A stretch of 64,000 nucleotides of DNA from Bacillus sp. UNC41MFS5 (lineage in GTDB: Bacteria; Bacillota; Bacilli; Bacillales_B; DSM-18226): positions 1 through 64,000 of the forward strand of contig NZ_KK366019.1 of NCBI RefSeq assembly GCF_000686805.1, in the 5' to 3' direction. Shown here one piece after another: positions 1 through 7,616 of this stretch. The position numbers and the translations under genes are program-made. The notes below the pieces were generated by a model. It did not search any database and was not told the origin of the DNA. It saw only the letters and a list, made by a program, of their open reading frames with translations. Within the stretch, counting starts at the first letter, position 1, and each line of letters starts with the position of its first letter.

Positions 1-96
<96 letters not shown>

Positions 97-104
97 ACGA
101 AAAG

Positions 105-132
105 GACAATCTGAATACAGGTTGTCTTTTTT
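105..132 (+). terminator. Terminator of the rRNA operon
   Basis: A 9-bp stem (GACAATCTG / CAGGTTGTC with one G-U pair, loop AATA) is followed by six T residues, directly after the 5S gene. Confidence 0.85.
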
Positions 133-160
133 GTTGTTTTTTCCTAACTATTTTCTAGTC

Positions 161-188
161 AAAAAGAGCATTCCTTAAGAATGCTCTA
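161..188 (-). terminator. Terminator of the GAP1/tubulin operon
   Basis: On the minus strand, AGAGCATTC pairs with GAATGCTCT around a short loop and is followed by TTTTT. It lies just downstream of the last gene of the minus-strand operon (ending at 200). Confidence 0.85.
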
Positions 189-199
189 CCGGACAACAT

Positions 200-3043
200 T
201 TATTGATTTATTACTTCCACAAACTTTTGCACTTCCTTTGAATACTCGTACATAAGCTCAGGTTCCGCTTTGGATAATATTAGTTGATGCCCCGCCAACT
301 GCACATCAGCCTTTCCCTTTTGGACAAGTAGAGGTGTGAGCAGTTCCCCCACATTTTCTGTTCCATCTAAAGCATAAATCCAAATATAGGATTCTGCAAG
401 ATTGTCACTCGCAGCGAGGACGACCTCAGGTTCCCCATCTCCTGTAAAATCATGTTCCGTACTCGAGAGGGAGTAACCCTCTTTCAAAATCATGTTCTCA
501 TCAAAGGGGCTTGCTTCAGATGGGGCTGTCAGGTCTAACAGGTATTTTCCATCCTGATTATCAGTTAATATGATACTTTGCTTACCGTTCTGAACTTGTC
601 CATAAATGGTTTTAGCTCTTTTTCCCTCCATATTTATTGAGAAAGTCTGTCCGGCCGCTCCTAAATAGGTAGGTTTGAAGGAATCTAAGGTCACAATCGA
701 TTCAGCCGTTTCCTCATTCCTATCCTTCGATGCTGCGCCCTTTGCCGTCCCCGTTGTTTTTACGACAGGTCCAGGCGTTTTGTCTTTACTGAAAAACTTA
801 TTTATCCCGTACCAGGCTCCACCACCAACACCGCCAAACAGTACAAACATTACCAAGAGTTTCAGGCCATACTGTTTTAAAAATTTCACTAGAGGTGGGG
901 CCTTTTCGGTTTCTACTTCTTTTAAAAAATTTTTAAGGCTGTAGTTTTTAATTAATTTTAGTTCTTTTCGAAGAGATTTATTTTTCCAAATTGATTCAGG
1001 GTGGCTGACTAAATACTTTTTCAACGATGCTTTAAAAAATGGGTACAGGTCAATTAGTCTTGTATTACCACGAATAAAGGCGACAATTGTTTGGTCGTCA
1101 CAGTTTTTTATCAGGTATTCCAATAAACCTTGATAGTCTACCCCGCTGCCCTCCGTTTCAAAAGCCATGAATAATAGCGGAAAATACTCAGGATTAGACT
1201 GGCTGCGCAGGACTTGTTTAAGTGTGCTTCTCATTTTCCCGCGAGTTGCACCGTTCAAGGCTCCGAAATTATACGTATCTGAATGTGCGGGATTGCTGAC
1301 TACCTCATAAAGGGCCTTGATAATCAGATAATTTTCCTTCACCTTTGGATCCTTTATATCTCTAACATTTAGTCCCTTTGTAAAAAGCTGGCCAAAGGAC
1401 ATGATTTCGGTTACTGTCAGTTCCTCTAGACGAATAGAACGCAATAAGACGATTATTCCATTTGCGAGCAATTCCATTTTAAAGTGTTTAAATTCAGTGC
1501 TTTCCCGCTCGATGGAAAAGTTCTTAATGGCCAAGATATCCTTAAATGAAAGATAGGTAATCGCCGAAGACAGCTTTTTTATGGAAACAGCTTTAAATGT
1601 TTCATTTTCTAAAAGAGTGTGTAATTCCAACATTTGTTGTAACTCGGAAAGAATTTCGTCGACTCCAGCGGCTGGTTTAAGTCGTTCCATCACATAGACT
1701 TCAAGGAGCCCATTATAATCAGGATGGTTATTCATAAACAAGACGATGGATTGATAAGTCTCTTGGTCCTGTTCAATTTCCTTCCATAACTTATGGAAAA
1801 GCGGATCTCTTTGATGATGGTTCAATGTCTCGAGTATGAAGAGAGTGGCCTCATCAAATCTTAGAATTGAATTCAAAGAAACAACGGATTGGATGTAGTC
1901 GAGAGCTGTTTTCGGATCTGCGGCCATTTTTTCCTGATGAAGCAGCTTCAAAAAGAGATCCACCAAATCGGCTTTCTCTGCACAATTTACCTGCAAGAAC
2001 TTTTGTAAACTATGTAAAAAACCAAGTTTATTTTTTTCATAGTATGAAGTATCTTGCCGTGATAAAGTTAAAAACAAGTCAGTCAGCTGATAGTAGCTTG
2101 AGAGTTCCAGCTTTTGTACTTCAGGTAAACCGGCTAATGAATGGTCAGCAAACTCAAGGAATGAATCGATTCGATCTAATCTTGAAAAATGTTCGAGTAC
2201 ATAATCCAAATACTCATGCGTCTGACCGCCAATATCTACACCGGAGATTCGCTCAGCGGCAAAGTCAAAAATAAACTGTTTTTCGATGCTTCGATCGGCT
2301 GTATTTAATGTTCCCGGCTCAAAAAATGTAACATGGATATAATTCTTGCTCTCCGGTGCACTAGTAAAGGTAATCGCTCCAAGTTTTCGGCGATAAGCAT
2401 AGGGTAAATATACCGAAATTAGCTCTAAAAGTAATAGGGCGTAGTTCGTATAGTCTTGCAGCGGCACATCCAGTGAAATAAAAACCTTTTTCTTGCCTGC
2501 TATGGAGGTCATCACAGCAAATAAAAGCTGCTTGAATTGATCCTCGCTAATCGCTAAGCGGACTAACAATTCATCTTTTACTGCGAGAATATCGGTCGTG
2601 TTATATTCAACTGCCTCTACGTCAGGCAGGACCATCCCAGATTCGATATCATAAGAGGTGTGAAACTCGTTCCATTGAAATAATCTTTCCGGCTGTTTGA
2701 CCCACTCATCCTTCAGACCCGGAGGAATAATATAGTTATGCATAAAATACGTGCTGCGGCTCCCCGTAAAATCCGCGGGAACAAAGACTGCCTGACCGAT
2801 GACAAGATCACCGGTTTCAGGCTGAAAAAGGGTCACGGCCTCTGGATAGTATGAGGGATCTTTTTCGCCGCGTTCCGTTAAGGTCTTTGGTGCGTGATAC
2901 ATACAAAAGGGATGTAAGTATTTTTTTACAAAGTCTTTATCAAGGCTCTCGGAAATGGCAATGGTATCATATCCGTCAGTAGCATGAAAAACGCCGCCCC
3001 GTTCGCGTGTATAAATTTGCTGTGCTATCAACTTGCCGGTCAC
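200..3043 (-). CDS. GAP1-type GTPase-associated membrane protein
   Basis: A 947-aa protein. Residues about 1-150 (Ile-Tyr-Thr-Arg-Glu start, HPFCMYHAP, FQWNEFHTS) look like the GAP1-N2 family (GTPase-associated protein 1), followed by a beta/alpha middle domain with YAYRRKLGAITFTSA near residue 215-230 and a long helical region. One TM helix lies near residues 728-750. The last ~195 residues are beta-rich with an FG-GAP-like, calcium-loop-like segment (DFTGDGEPEVVLAA), so the C-terminus is probably extracellular and the N-terminal 725 residues cytoplasmic. The GTG start overlaps the stop of the upstream GTPase gene (GTGA), with an AAGGGAG ribosome binding site, indicating translational coupling and likely physical partnership. 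Family naming is from memory; the topology is inferred. Enzymatic activity: none recognised. Confidence 0.8.
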   Translation of the reverse strand: MTGKLIAQQIYTRERGGVFHATDGYDTIAISESLDKDFVKKYLHPFCMYHAPKTLTERGEKDPSYYPEAVTLFQPETGDLVIGQAVFVPADFTGSRSTYFMHNYIIPPGLKDEWVKQPERLFQWNEFHTSYDIESGMVLPDVEAVEYNTTDILAVKDELLVRLAISEDQFKQLLFAVMTSIAGKKKVFISLDVPLQDYTNYALLLLELISVYLPYAYRRKLGAITFTSAPESKNYIHVTFFEPGTLNTADRSIEKQFIFDFAAERISGVDIGGQTHEYLDYVLEHFSRLDRIDSFLEFADHSLAGLPEVQKLELSSYYQLTDLFLTLSRQDTSYYEKNKLGFLHSLQKFLQVNCAEKADLVDLFLKLLHQEKMAADPKTALDYIQSVVSLNSILRFDEATLFILETLNHHQRDPLFHKLWKEIEQDQETYQSIVLFMNNHPDYNGLLEVYVMERLKPAAGVDEILSELQQMLELHTLLENETFKAVSIKKLSSAITYLSFKDILAIKNFSIERESTEFKHFKMELLANGIIVLLRSIRLEELTVTEIMSFGQLFTKGLNVRDIKDPKVKENYLIIKALYEVVSNPAHSDTYNFGALNGATRGKMRSTLKQVLRSQSNPEYFPLLFMAFETEGSGVDYQGLLEYLIKNCDDQTIVAFIRGNTRLIDLYPFFKASLKKYLVSHPESIWKNKSLRKELKLIKNYSLKNFLKEVETEKAPPLVKFLKQYGLKLLVMFVLFGGVGGGAWYGINKFFSKDKTPGPVVKTTGTAKGAASKDRNEETAESIVTLDSFKPTYLGAAGQTFSINMEGKRAKTIYGQVQNGKQSIILTDNQDGKYLLDLTAPSEASPFDENMILKEGYSLSSTEHDFTGDGEPEVVLAASDNLAESYIWIYALDGTENVGELLTPLLVQKGKADVQLAGHQLILSKAEPELMYEYSKEVQKFVEVINQ

Positions 3044-4308
3044 TTCTCATTTCTCCCTTCTATATAGCCCAACTTATAAAGCAGCCAAATTAATGGTTCA
3101 TCGACACGAATCGGACTAATAATCCCACTGACCTGTTGATCGACAGGATTACTGCCGAGGGCCGATACGGCAAAATAGGAGGTATCCCGAAAGTAAACAT
3201 CAAGGGCATTCACAAATGGGGTATCAACTTTTGTTAGGAATCTTCTAATCTCCCCGTTAATATTCTCGTACTCATCTAAATTTAAGAAACCCCGGTGAAT
3301 CACATGGCGAAACACATTACTATTTGTCCGGATATAGTCTCCATCATCATGTTTTAAGGAATTTAAGAGATCGCTCTTTGTCAAAACAACTGCCGTTGGA
3401 ATATCCGTTTTGCTGTTTTCGAGATGGGCAATAAAATCTCCAAACAGGGAAATGACCACCTCGCGCGGCTCATCGCCTTGACCAACAATTTTCCCAGGAT
3501 TTTCACCCATTTGATGGATTAGCTTTTCACGGATGGCGCGGATTTGCATTGGATCCACCAAGAATAAAATCCCTGAAGAGTTTTTGATATGTGCGGCATG
3601 AAGCTTGATATAGTCCATGTCTGTCATTCCTTCGCCTGCTACATCGAAAAAGACGAGCGTTAATGGGGCTTTGTCATCATCCTTAAAGATGAATTGAAAA
3701 ATAAACGGCTCCTGGCGGTTCGATTTCTCGGTTGATTGTAATAGACTGCCATTTTCAAAGAGTGGAATTTCATAGTTCACTCGAAATCGTTTACTAATCT
3801 CGTTATCAAGCGGAATACATGCTGCATCGAAATTGTTGGCCGTCACATGCTGAAGGGTATGAATCAGCGATGTCATATAAACAGATTTACCCACCGATGT
3901 TGCGCCGACAATGGAAACGATGTTACTTGGATATTTCCCCGCAGTGACGGGAAGATCATTATGGCAGGAAGGGCAAAGGCGATATCTCGTCACAATGGAA
4001 TATTTATCAGATACGCCCATAAGAACACGGTTGGAATAAATTTTGTTTTCATCGGGAATCATTGAGGGATCGATAATCGCCTCGAGCTCATCGATGGGGG
4101 CAAGCCCAAATTTTTCCCTGTATTTGTTTAACAATTCATCTTCTTGTAGCGCTAATGTTTCATCATCGTCGCGGTGATGGGCGGCACGAAAAACAACCTC
4201 TTCATGCTGAAATTTCGAAAAGCAATAAGGACAAACAATATCATAAAATGGCAGCCTTTCCTTGGCCGGTTGTTTTTTTTCAAACATTCGTTTAAGCAGT
4301 GCGAACAT
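3040..4308 (-). CDS. Zinc-ribbon TRAFAC-type GTPase
   Basis: A 422-aa cytoplasmic protein. A split zinc-binding site precedes the G domain: CPYC at 26-29 and CPSC at 112-115. The nucleotide-binding motifs are clear: Walker A GATSVGKS (135-142), a DVAGEG G3 motif (222-227, resembling the DxAG seen in TRAFAC GTPases) and TKSD (310-313) as the G4 base-specificity motif. No membrane segment. I recall a related family called double-GTPase 2 (DO-GTPase2) found next to GAP1 proteins. It is coupled to the GAP1 gene by a 4-nt overlap and follows the 212-aa gene by 14 nt. It probably acts as the regulatory switch of the locus; the effector is unknown. Confidence 0.85.
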   Translation of the reverse strand: MFALLKRMFEKKQPAKERLPFYDIVCPYCFSKFQHEEVVFRAAHHRDDDETLALQEDELLNKYREKFGLAPIDELEAIIDPSMIPDENKIYSNRVLMGVSDKYSIVTRYRLCPSCHNDLPVTAGKYPSNIVSIVGATSVGKSVYMTSLIHTLQHVTANNFDAACIPLDNEISKRFRVNYEIPLFENGSLLQSTEKSNRQEPFIFQFIFKDDDKAPLTLVFFDVAGEGMTDMDYIKLHAAHIKNSSGILFLVDPMQIRAIREKLIHQMGENPGKIVGQGDEPREVVISLFGDFIAHLENSKTDIPTAVVLTKSDLLNSLKHDDGDYIRTNSNVFRHVIHRGFLNLDEYENINGEIRRFLTKVDTPFVNALDVYFRDTSYFAVSALGSNPVDQQVSGIISPIRVDEPLIWLLYKLGYIEGRNEK

Positions 4309-4322
4309 ACGGATAGTCTCCC

Positions 4323-4961
4323 TTATTGTGGAATTAACTCATAGCTTTGCGCTGATTTCTTTCCATCGCTAAAAAAGATGCGAATAAACTCATTTTTATC
4401 AATTTCTATCTCTGGCGGCACAGTTTTCCCGGAGGGGAACTCGCGCACAAATGGGTAGACGGTTCCATCTTCAACCGAAACGGGAACTCCTCCGTTTTTT
4501 TTCACATACACTAACAGATCTTTTTCGAGTGGCAGTTCGGTCATAATGGACATCTGTACTTTTTTGCGTGCCTGGAAAAGCTTATTTTTATAGGAAATGG
4601 AATAATAAATTCTTGCTTTCGAACCTGAAATATAAATGAGATTATGATCATTTTCCTGGTTGAAAACAATCAGTTTACCCTCCCGCTTTTGGCAGGGAAG
4701 AATGCGATATGCCGTGCGGCCAATCCCATCAATCCTGCCAAGATAGCCTTGATTTGCCTTATATTCCTCCCGTGTGTAAAGCTTTAGGTCCTGTAACTTG
4801 AGCGCGTGGAGAGGCTTCATATTTTCAGTAGAAGTTTTATAAATATAGACAAAGTCAACTGACTTTGGCCAAAACCATGTTAAATGAGCATCGGAATCTC
4901 GTATTGTCTTTTTAATATCCTTAATTTCATGATCAGGAGAAGAAATGGTTTCCCAATTCAC
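4323..4961 (-). CDS. Unknown beta-rich protein of the GTPase/tubulin locus
   Basis: A 212-aa protein without signal peptide or TM segment, rich in predicted beta strands and basic/aromatic residues (e.g. LTWFWPKSVDFVYIYK near the N-terminus, ARIYYSISYKNKLF in the middle). I recognise no catalytic motif. The start is taken as GTG at 4961: a GGGTGA ribosome binding site lies six bases upstream, whereas TTG codons at 4967 and 4964 are too close to it. The ribosome binding site overlaps the stop of the preceding 75-aa ORF, so translation is likely coupled. It ends 14 nt before the GTPase gene, so it is probably a structural or adaptor component. The C-terminal half (SIMTELPLEKDLLVYV, then IRIFFSDGK) could be a fibronectin/Ig-like fold. 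Confidence 0.7.
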   Translation of the reverse strand: MNWETISSPDHEIKDIKKTIRDSDAHLTWFWPKSVDFVYIYKTSTENMKPLHALKLQDLKLYTREEYKANQGYLGRIDGIGRTAYRILPCQKREGKLIVFNQENDHNLIYISGSKARIYYSISYKNKLFQARKKVQMSIMTELPLEKDLLVYVKKNGGVPVSVEDGTVYPFVREFPSGKTVPPEIEIDKNEFIRIFFSDGKKSAQSYELIPQ

Positions 4962-4967
4962 CAACAA

Positions 4968-5195
4968 TCACCCAATTTCTAATAGAATACATTTGCCATG
5001 GACTCGAGCTTGATTTTCAAGGTAAATCTTTTCAAAAACATTCGTTAATTCGTTCGCAATATCATCAGGCGGTTTTATGTTTGAAAAATTAAGAGAGTAC
5101 AAGAATTGAAAGAGTTGTCTGCTAAACGGACGCCTCCGCTTTGGAGTGGAATTCAAATCCCTCATTACAATAGGCTTTGTAGTATTTTTCACCAT
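4968..5195 (-). CDS. Small ORF overlapping the pseudo-tubulin gene end
   Basis: An open frame of up to 75 aa (or 65 aa from the inner ATG at 5165). It overlaps the last 74 nt of the 782-aa gene in another frame and ends exactly where the next gene begins. Its unique part (FLYSLNFSNIKPPDDIANEL and onward) reads like a helical domain. Without it, about 160 bp of a tightly packed operon would be empty. No good ribosome binding site is visible before either ATG; a GGAGG lies inside, at about 5129-5133. Two explanations fit: a coupled small protein, or a C-terminal extension of the 782-aa protein reached by frameshifting. No function recognised. Confidence 0.5.
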   Translation of the reverse strand: MVKNTTKPIVMRDLNSTPKRRRPFSRQLFQFLYSLNFSNIKPPDDIANELTNVFEKIYLENQARVHGKCILLEIG

Positions 5196-7470
5196 TACGA
5201 TAGTACATTAGGTCCGTTAAGTGAAATCCGCCCATGAGGGTGAGCTTTTCAATCCCGCTTGCCTTCTTTTCATGGGCACATCCGACTTTGTATTGTCTTG
5301 TTTCATGTTCTTTTTCTAAGGCGTACTCCATGAACTTACTGTAAAAATCACCGAAAAAGTATTTTTCTTCATAGCGGTGTTCCTGTGTGTAATTAAATAC
5401 TTCTATCTGTATAGGCGATTGATCATCAAGGCGGTTATATAACTGCTTAAATAATTCACTTTTTGACAGAACTTCCTGGTTTTCATAATAGGTCATGACA
5501 TTGGCCCGGTCTAACAGTTCATCCTCAAAGCTGCGATGGAACTCCTCTTGGGTGAGCACCTCACGACTGCAAACATGCAGGACCCGTTCCAACAGTGACT
5601 TGGTTCCTTTTTCAAGCAACAATGTGAGGCTGCCAAAAAAGCGATCGTCAGTAAAGAAGTGAGCCCCCCGTTTCTCCTTTAATTTTGCGGTAATCCTTTT
5701 CAAGATTTCTTCATAATATTCAGGGATATTTTTATCTAAATAATCATCTGCCTCATAAAGACTTTCCACTGCCATCTGTTTCAGATAGGAACCCACTTCG
5801 TTCAGATGTTCCATTTTGGTTCGTAATTTCAGGTGGTTTTCTTCAAGTACCTCTAAGTACTGCTTCAGAATTTCCCGCTTTACGTCAAGCTTAATGATTT
5901 CATACTTGGTGCCATACACCGCTTCAAATAAGTAGTGTAAAAAATTGTGCAGATTCTTTCTTTCGGAAAAAGGAAGATAACTCTTTTTAAAATCACAGCT
6001 ATCGACCAGTTGCTGATAGTACTGCTCGAGCCATGCTTGTTTTTCAACTTGTTCATTTTTTGTGTCTTGGAGCATTTTGTGGATTTCATTGATGACACTC
6101 ATCTCCGAACTATTTGAACTAGCGGTCCAGATGTAGGCACAATATAAACCGTATTGTTCATGATGAATCACCTGCTCATCAAGGCAGCGTTGGATTTGTA
6201 CTTTCAAATTTAGCTGTGTAAGTCGCTCACGGACAGGTTCTTTGAAATTGGCAGCAAAGAATTGTTCCGTACCTCCTTCGAACAAGTAATCCTCCGCATC
6301 TCTGACCGACATTCGTTTTACCGTTTGATATGAATTTGTGGTACCAATTAATGCGTTCATATCTGCAAGCTTGTCAATGGAAGGCAGACATTTATGATAA
6401 TACGTTTGAAAAGAAGAATCTGAAAGGGCAAATAAGTTAAGCACTTTTTCCCTGGGCTTGGAAATCGGCGCTTTCAATGCTTCCATCAGTTCATTATAAA
6501 AATAGCTTGCCGCATAAAGAGCAATCGCCTTGTTGGGACGATTTACCTTGGCAAAGCCAGCTGAGGCATAGACTGGTTCGTTTGAATTTCCACGAATTCC
6601 CTTACGAAAGGCTGCATGATTATAGCTGTCCATCTTTTCGTGATAGTCCTTGATCATCTTACGGTTTTTTAAAAGATTAAGATTACTGATGATTGCATAG
6701 TTTTGCAGCACGGCTTCACTTGATAGTAAGCCATCTTCATTTTTATCGCTTAGTAAATACACCATGTCGAAGAGTGGGGAGGGTGTGTGACTCACCGGCA
6801 GCCGAAGGTGATCTTCTGTCAACTGGAGATCTTGCAGAAAGGTGTATTCATCGCGTTGATAACGATCTAATTCTTTGAAAAAACTAATCCCAAGCGAGGT
6901 AGAGAGAGCAAAGTTAGTGCCGTCCTGTTTTTCCTTCATTAATCCATAGAGGTCAACTTCGACCAATCGGAATGATTCTTGAAGAATACTTTTTAGCAGT
7001 AAGGTGAATTCTTGAATAAGAATATTCGCCGGGTCATCAATTGCCGTGACTACGCACAGGTTTACTTTTTGAAGAGAGGAATACATCCTTCCATACTCTG
7101 CTATTTTTGAAGAAAGCAGACGATAGGCTTTATTTAGTTCAATCAATTTATCTTCATCTTGATAAAAAGCTTCATAGATATCCTTTCGCTGAGTTTTACG
7201 ATCAATGTTATGGTCTGGCAGTTGAATAGAAAGCACGTTTGGATTCGTAATTGTCTCTGTTTGACAGGCGTGAAAATATAGCACACCTGAACTGTTATGC
7301 CATTTTTCTTCATTAATAGTCATAATTGATTTTAGGGCATCCAAGACGAGGTCCCCGATAAATAAGAAAACTATTGGATGGTTCACACTCCGCTGTTCAT
7401 TTACTTCAAGTGTCATTTTTTCTAGTTGGTTGGAAAAGGTGTGTGCATAAGTTTGTAAAAGGTCTCTCAA
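5122..7470 (-). CDS. Degenerate tubulin-like protein lacking GTP-binding loops
   Basis: A 782-aa cytoplasmic protein. Its first ~240 residues can be laid on the neighbouring 1130-aa tubulin-like protein. HPIVFLFIGDLVLDALKSI (31-49) matches the NPMLVIGLGGTGIDALLRL strand-loop-helix. LCVVTAIDDPANILIQEF (138-155) matches the FILTGLSGGTGSG region. SPLFDMVYLLSDKN matches MPPFNLCHLISGTN. Both glycine-rich phosphate loops are lost. The remaining ~540 residues are mostly helical with a basic/acidic mix. It begins with TTG (ribosome binding site GAGGGGGG) 146 nt after the tubulin gene. By analogy with pseudo-GTPases it may cap or nucleate the GTP-binding paralogue, or form a heteropolymer; this is inference. 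The homology is by eye only. Confidence 0.7.
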   Translation of the reverse strand: MRDLLQTYAHTFSNQLEKMTLEVNEQRSVNHPIVFLFIGDLVLDALKSIMTINEEKWHNSSGVLYFHACQTETITNPNVLSIQLPDHNIDRKTQRKDIYEAFYQDEDKLIELNKAYRLLSSKIAEYGRMYSSLQKVNLCVVTAIDDPANILIQEFTLLLKSILQESFRLVEVDLYGLMKEKQDGTNFALSTSLGISFFKELDRYQRDEYTFLQDLQLTEDHLRLPVSHTPSPLFDMVYLLSDKNEDGLLSSEAVLQNYAIISNLNLLKNRKMIKDYHEKMDSYNHAAFRKGIRGNSNEPVYASAGFAKVNRPNKAIALYAASYFYNELMEALKAPISKPREKVLNLFALSDSSFQTYYHKCLPSIDKLADMNALIGTTNSYQTVKRMSVRDAEDYLFEGGTEQFFAANFKEPVRERLTQLNLKVQIQRCLDEQVIHHEQYGLYCAYIWTASSNSSEMSVINEIHKMLQDTKNEQVEKQAWLEQYYQQLVDSCDFKKSYLPFSERKNLHNFLHYLFEAVYGTKYEIIKLDVKREILKQYLEVLEENHLKLRTKMEHLNEVGSYLKQMAVESLYEADDYLDKNIPEYYEEILKRITAKLKEKRGAHFFTDDRFFGSLTLLLEKGTKSLLERVLHVCSREVLTQEEFHRSFEDELLDRANVMTYYENQEVLSKSELFKQLYNRLDDQSPIQIEVFNYTQEHRYEEKYFFGDFYSKFMEYALEKEHETRQYKVGCAHEKKASGIEKLTLMGGFHLTDLMYYRNGEKYYKAYCNEGFEFHSKAEASV

Positions 7471-7520
7471 GTTGTTTCCCCCCTCATCAGAAAAACAATA
7501 GTAGTATTCTACTTTGAAAA

Positions 7521-7586
7521 TTGTCTAGCACCCAAGCGCTTGCGCTTTTATAATAGGCGGGCCACAAGCATATCCTGCATGTGGCC
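7521..7586. repeat. Short dispersed-repeat remnant and inverted repeat between the tubulin genes
   Basis: TTGTCTAGCACCC followed by AAGCGCTTGCGCTTTT (7521-7549) resembles the two ends of a longer intergenic repeat that I remember from Bacillus genomes (TTGTCTAGCT... ending ...GCGCTTGCGCTTTT), here with the middle missing. It is followed by a GGCCACA/TGTGGCC inverted repeat (7560-7566 and 7580-7586) with no T-run. These fill the 146-nt gap between two operon genes and may form an RNA structure there. Confidence 0.4.
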
Positions 7587-7616
7587 ACATCAATTCTGCA
7601 TCCTATCAATCTTTCA

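Noticed and set aside
675..944. 89-aa plus-strand ORF opposite the GAP1 gene
   Set aside because: Antisense shadow; no site, no homology, and the minus-strand gene is continuous and well supported.
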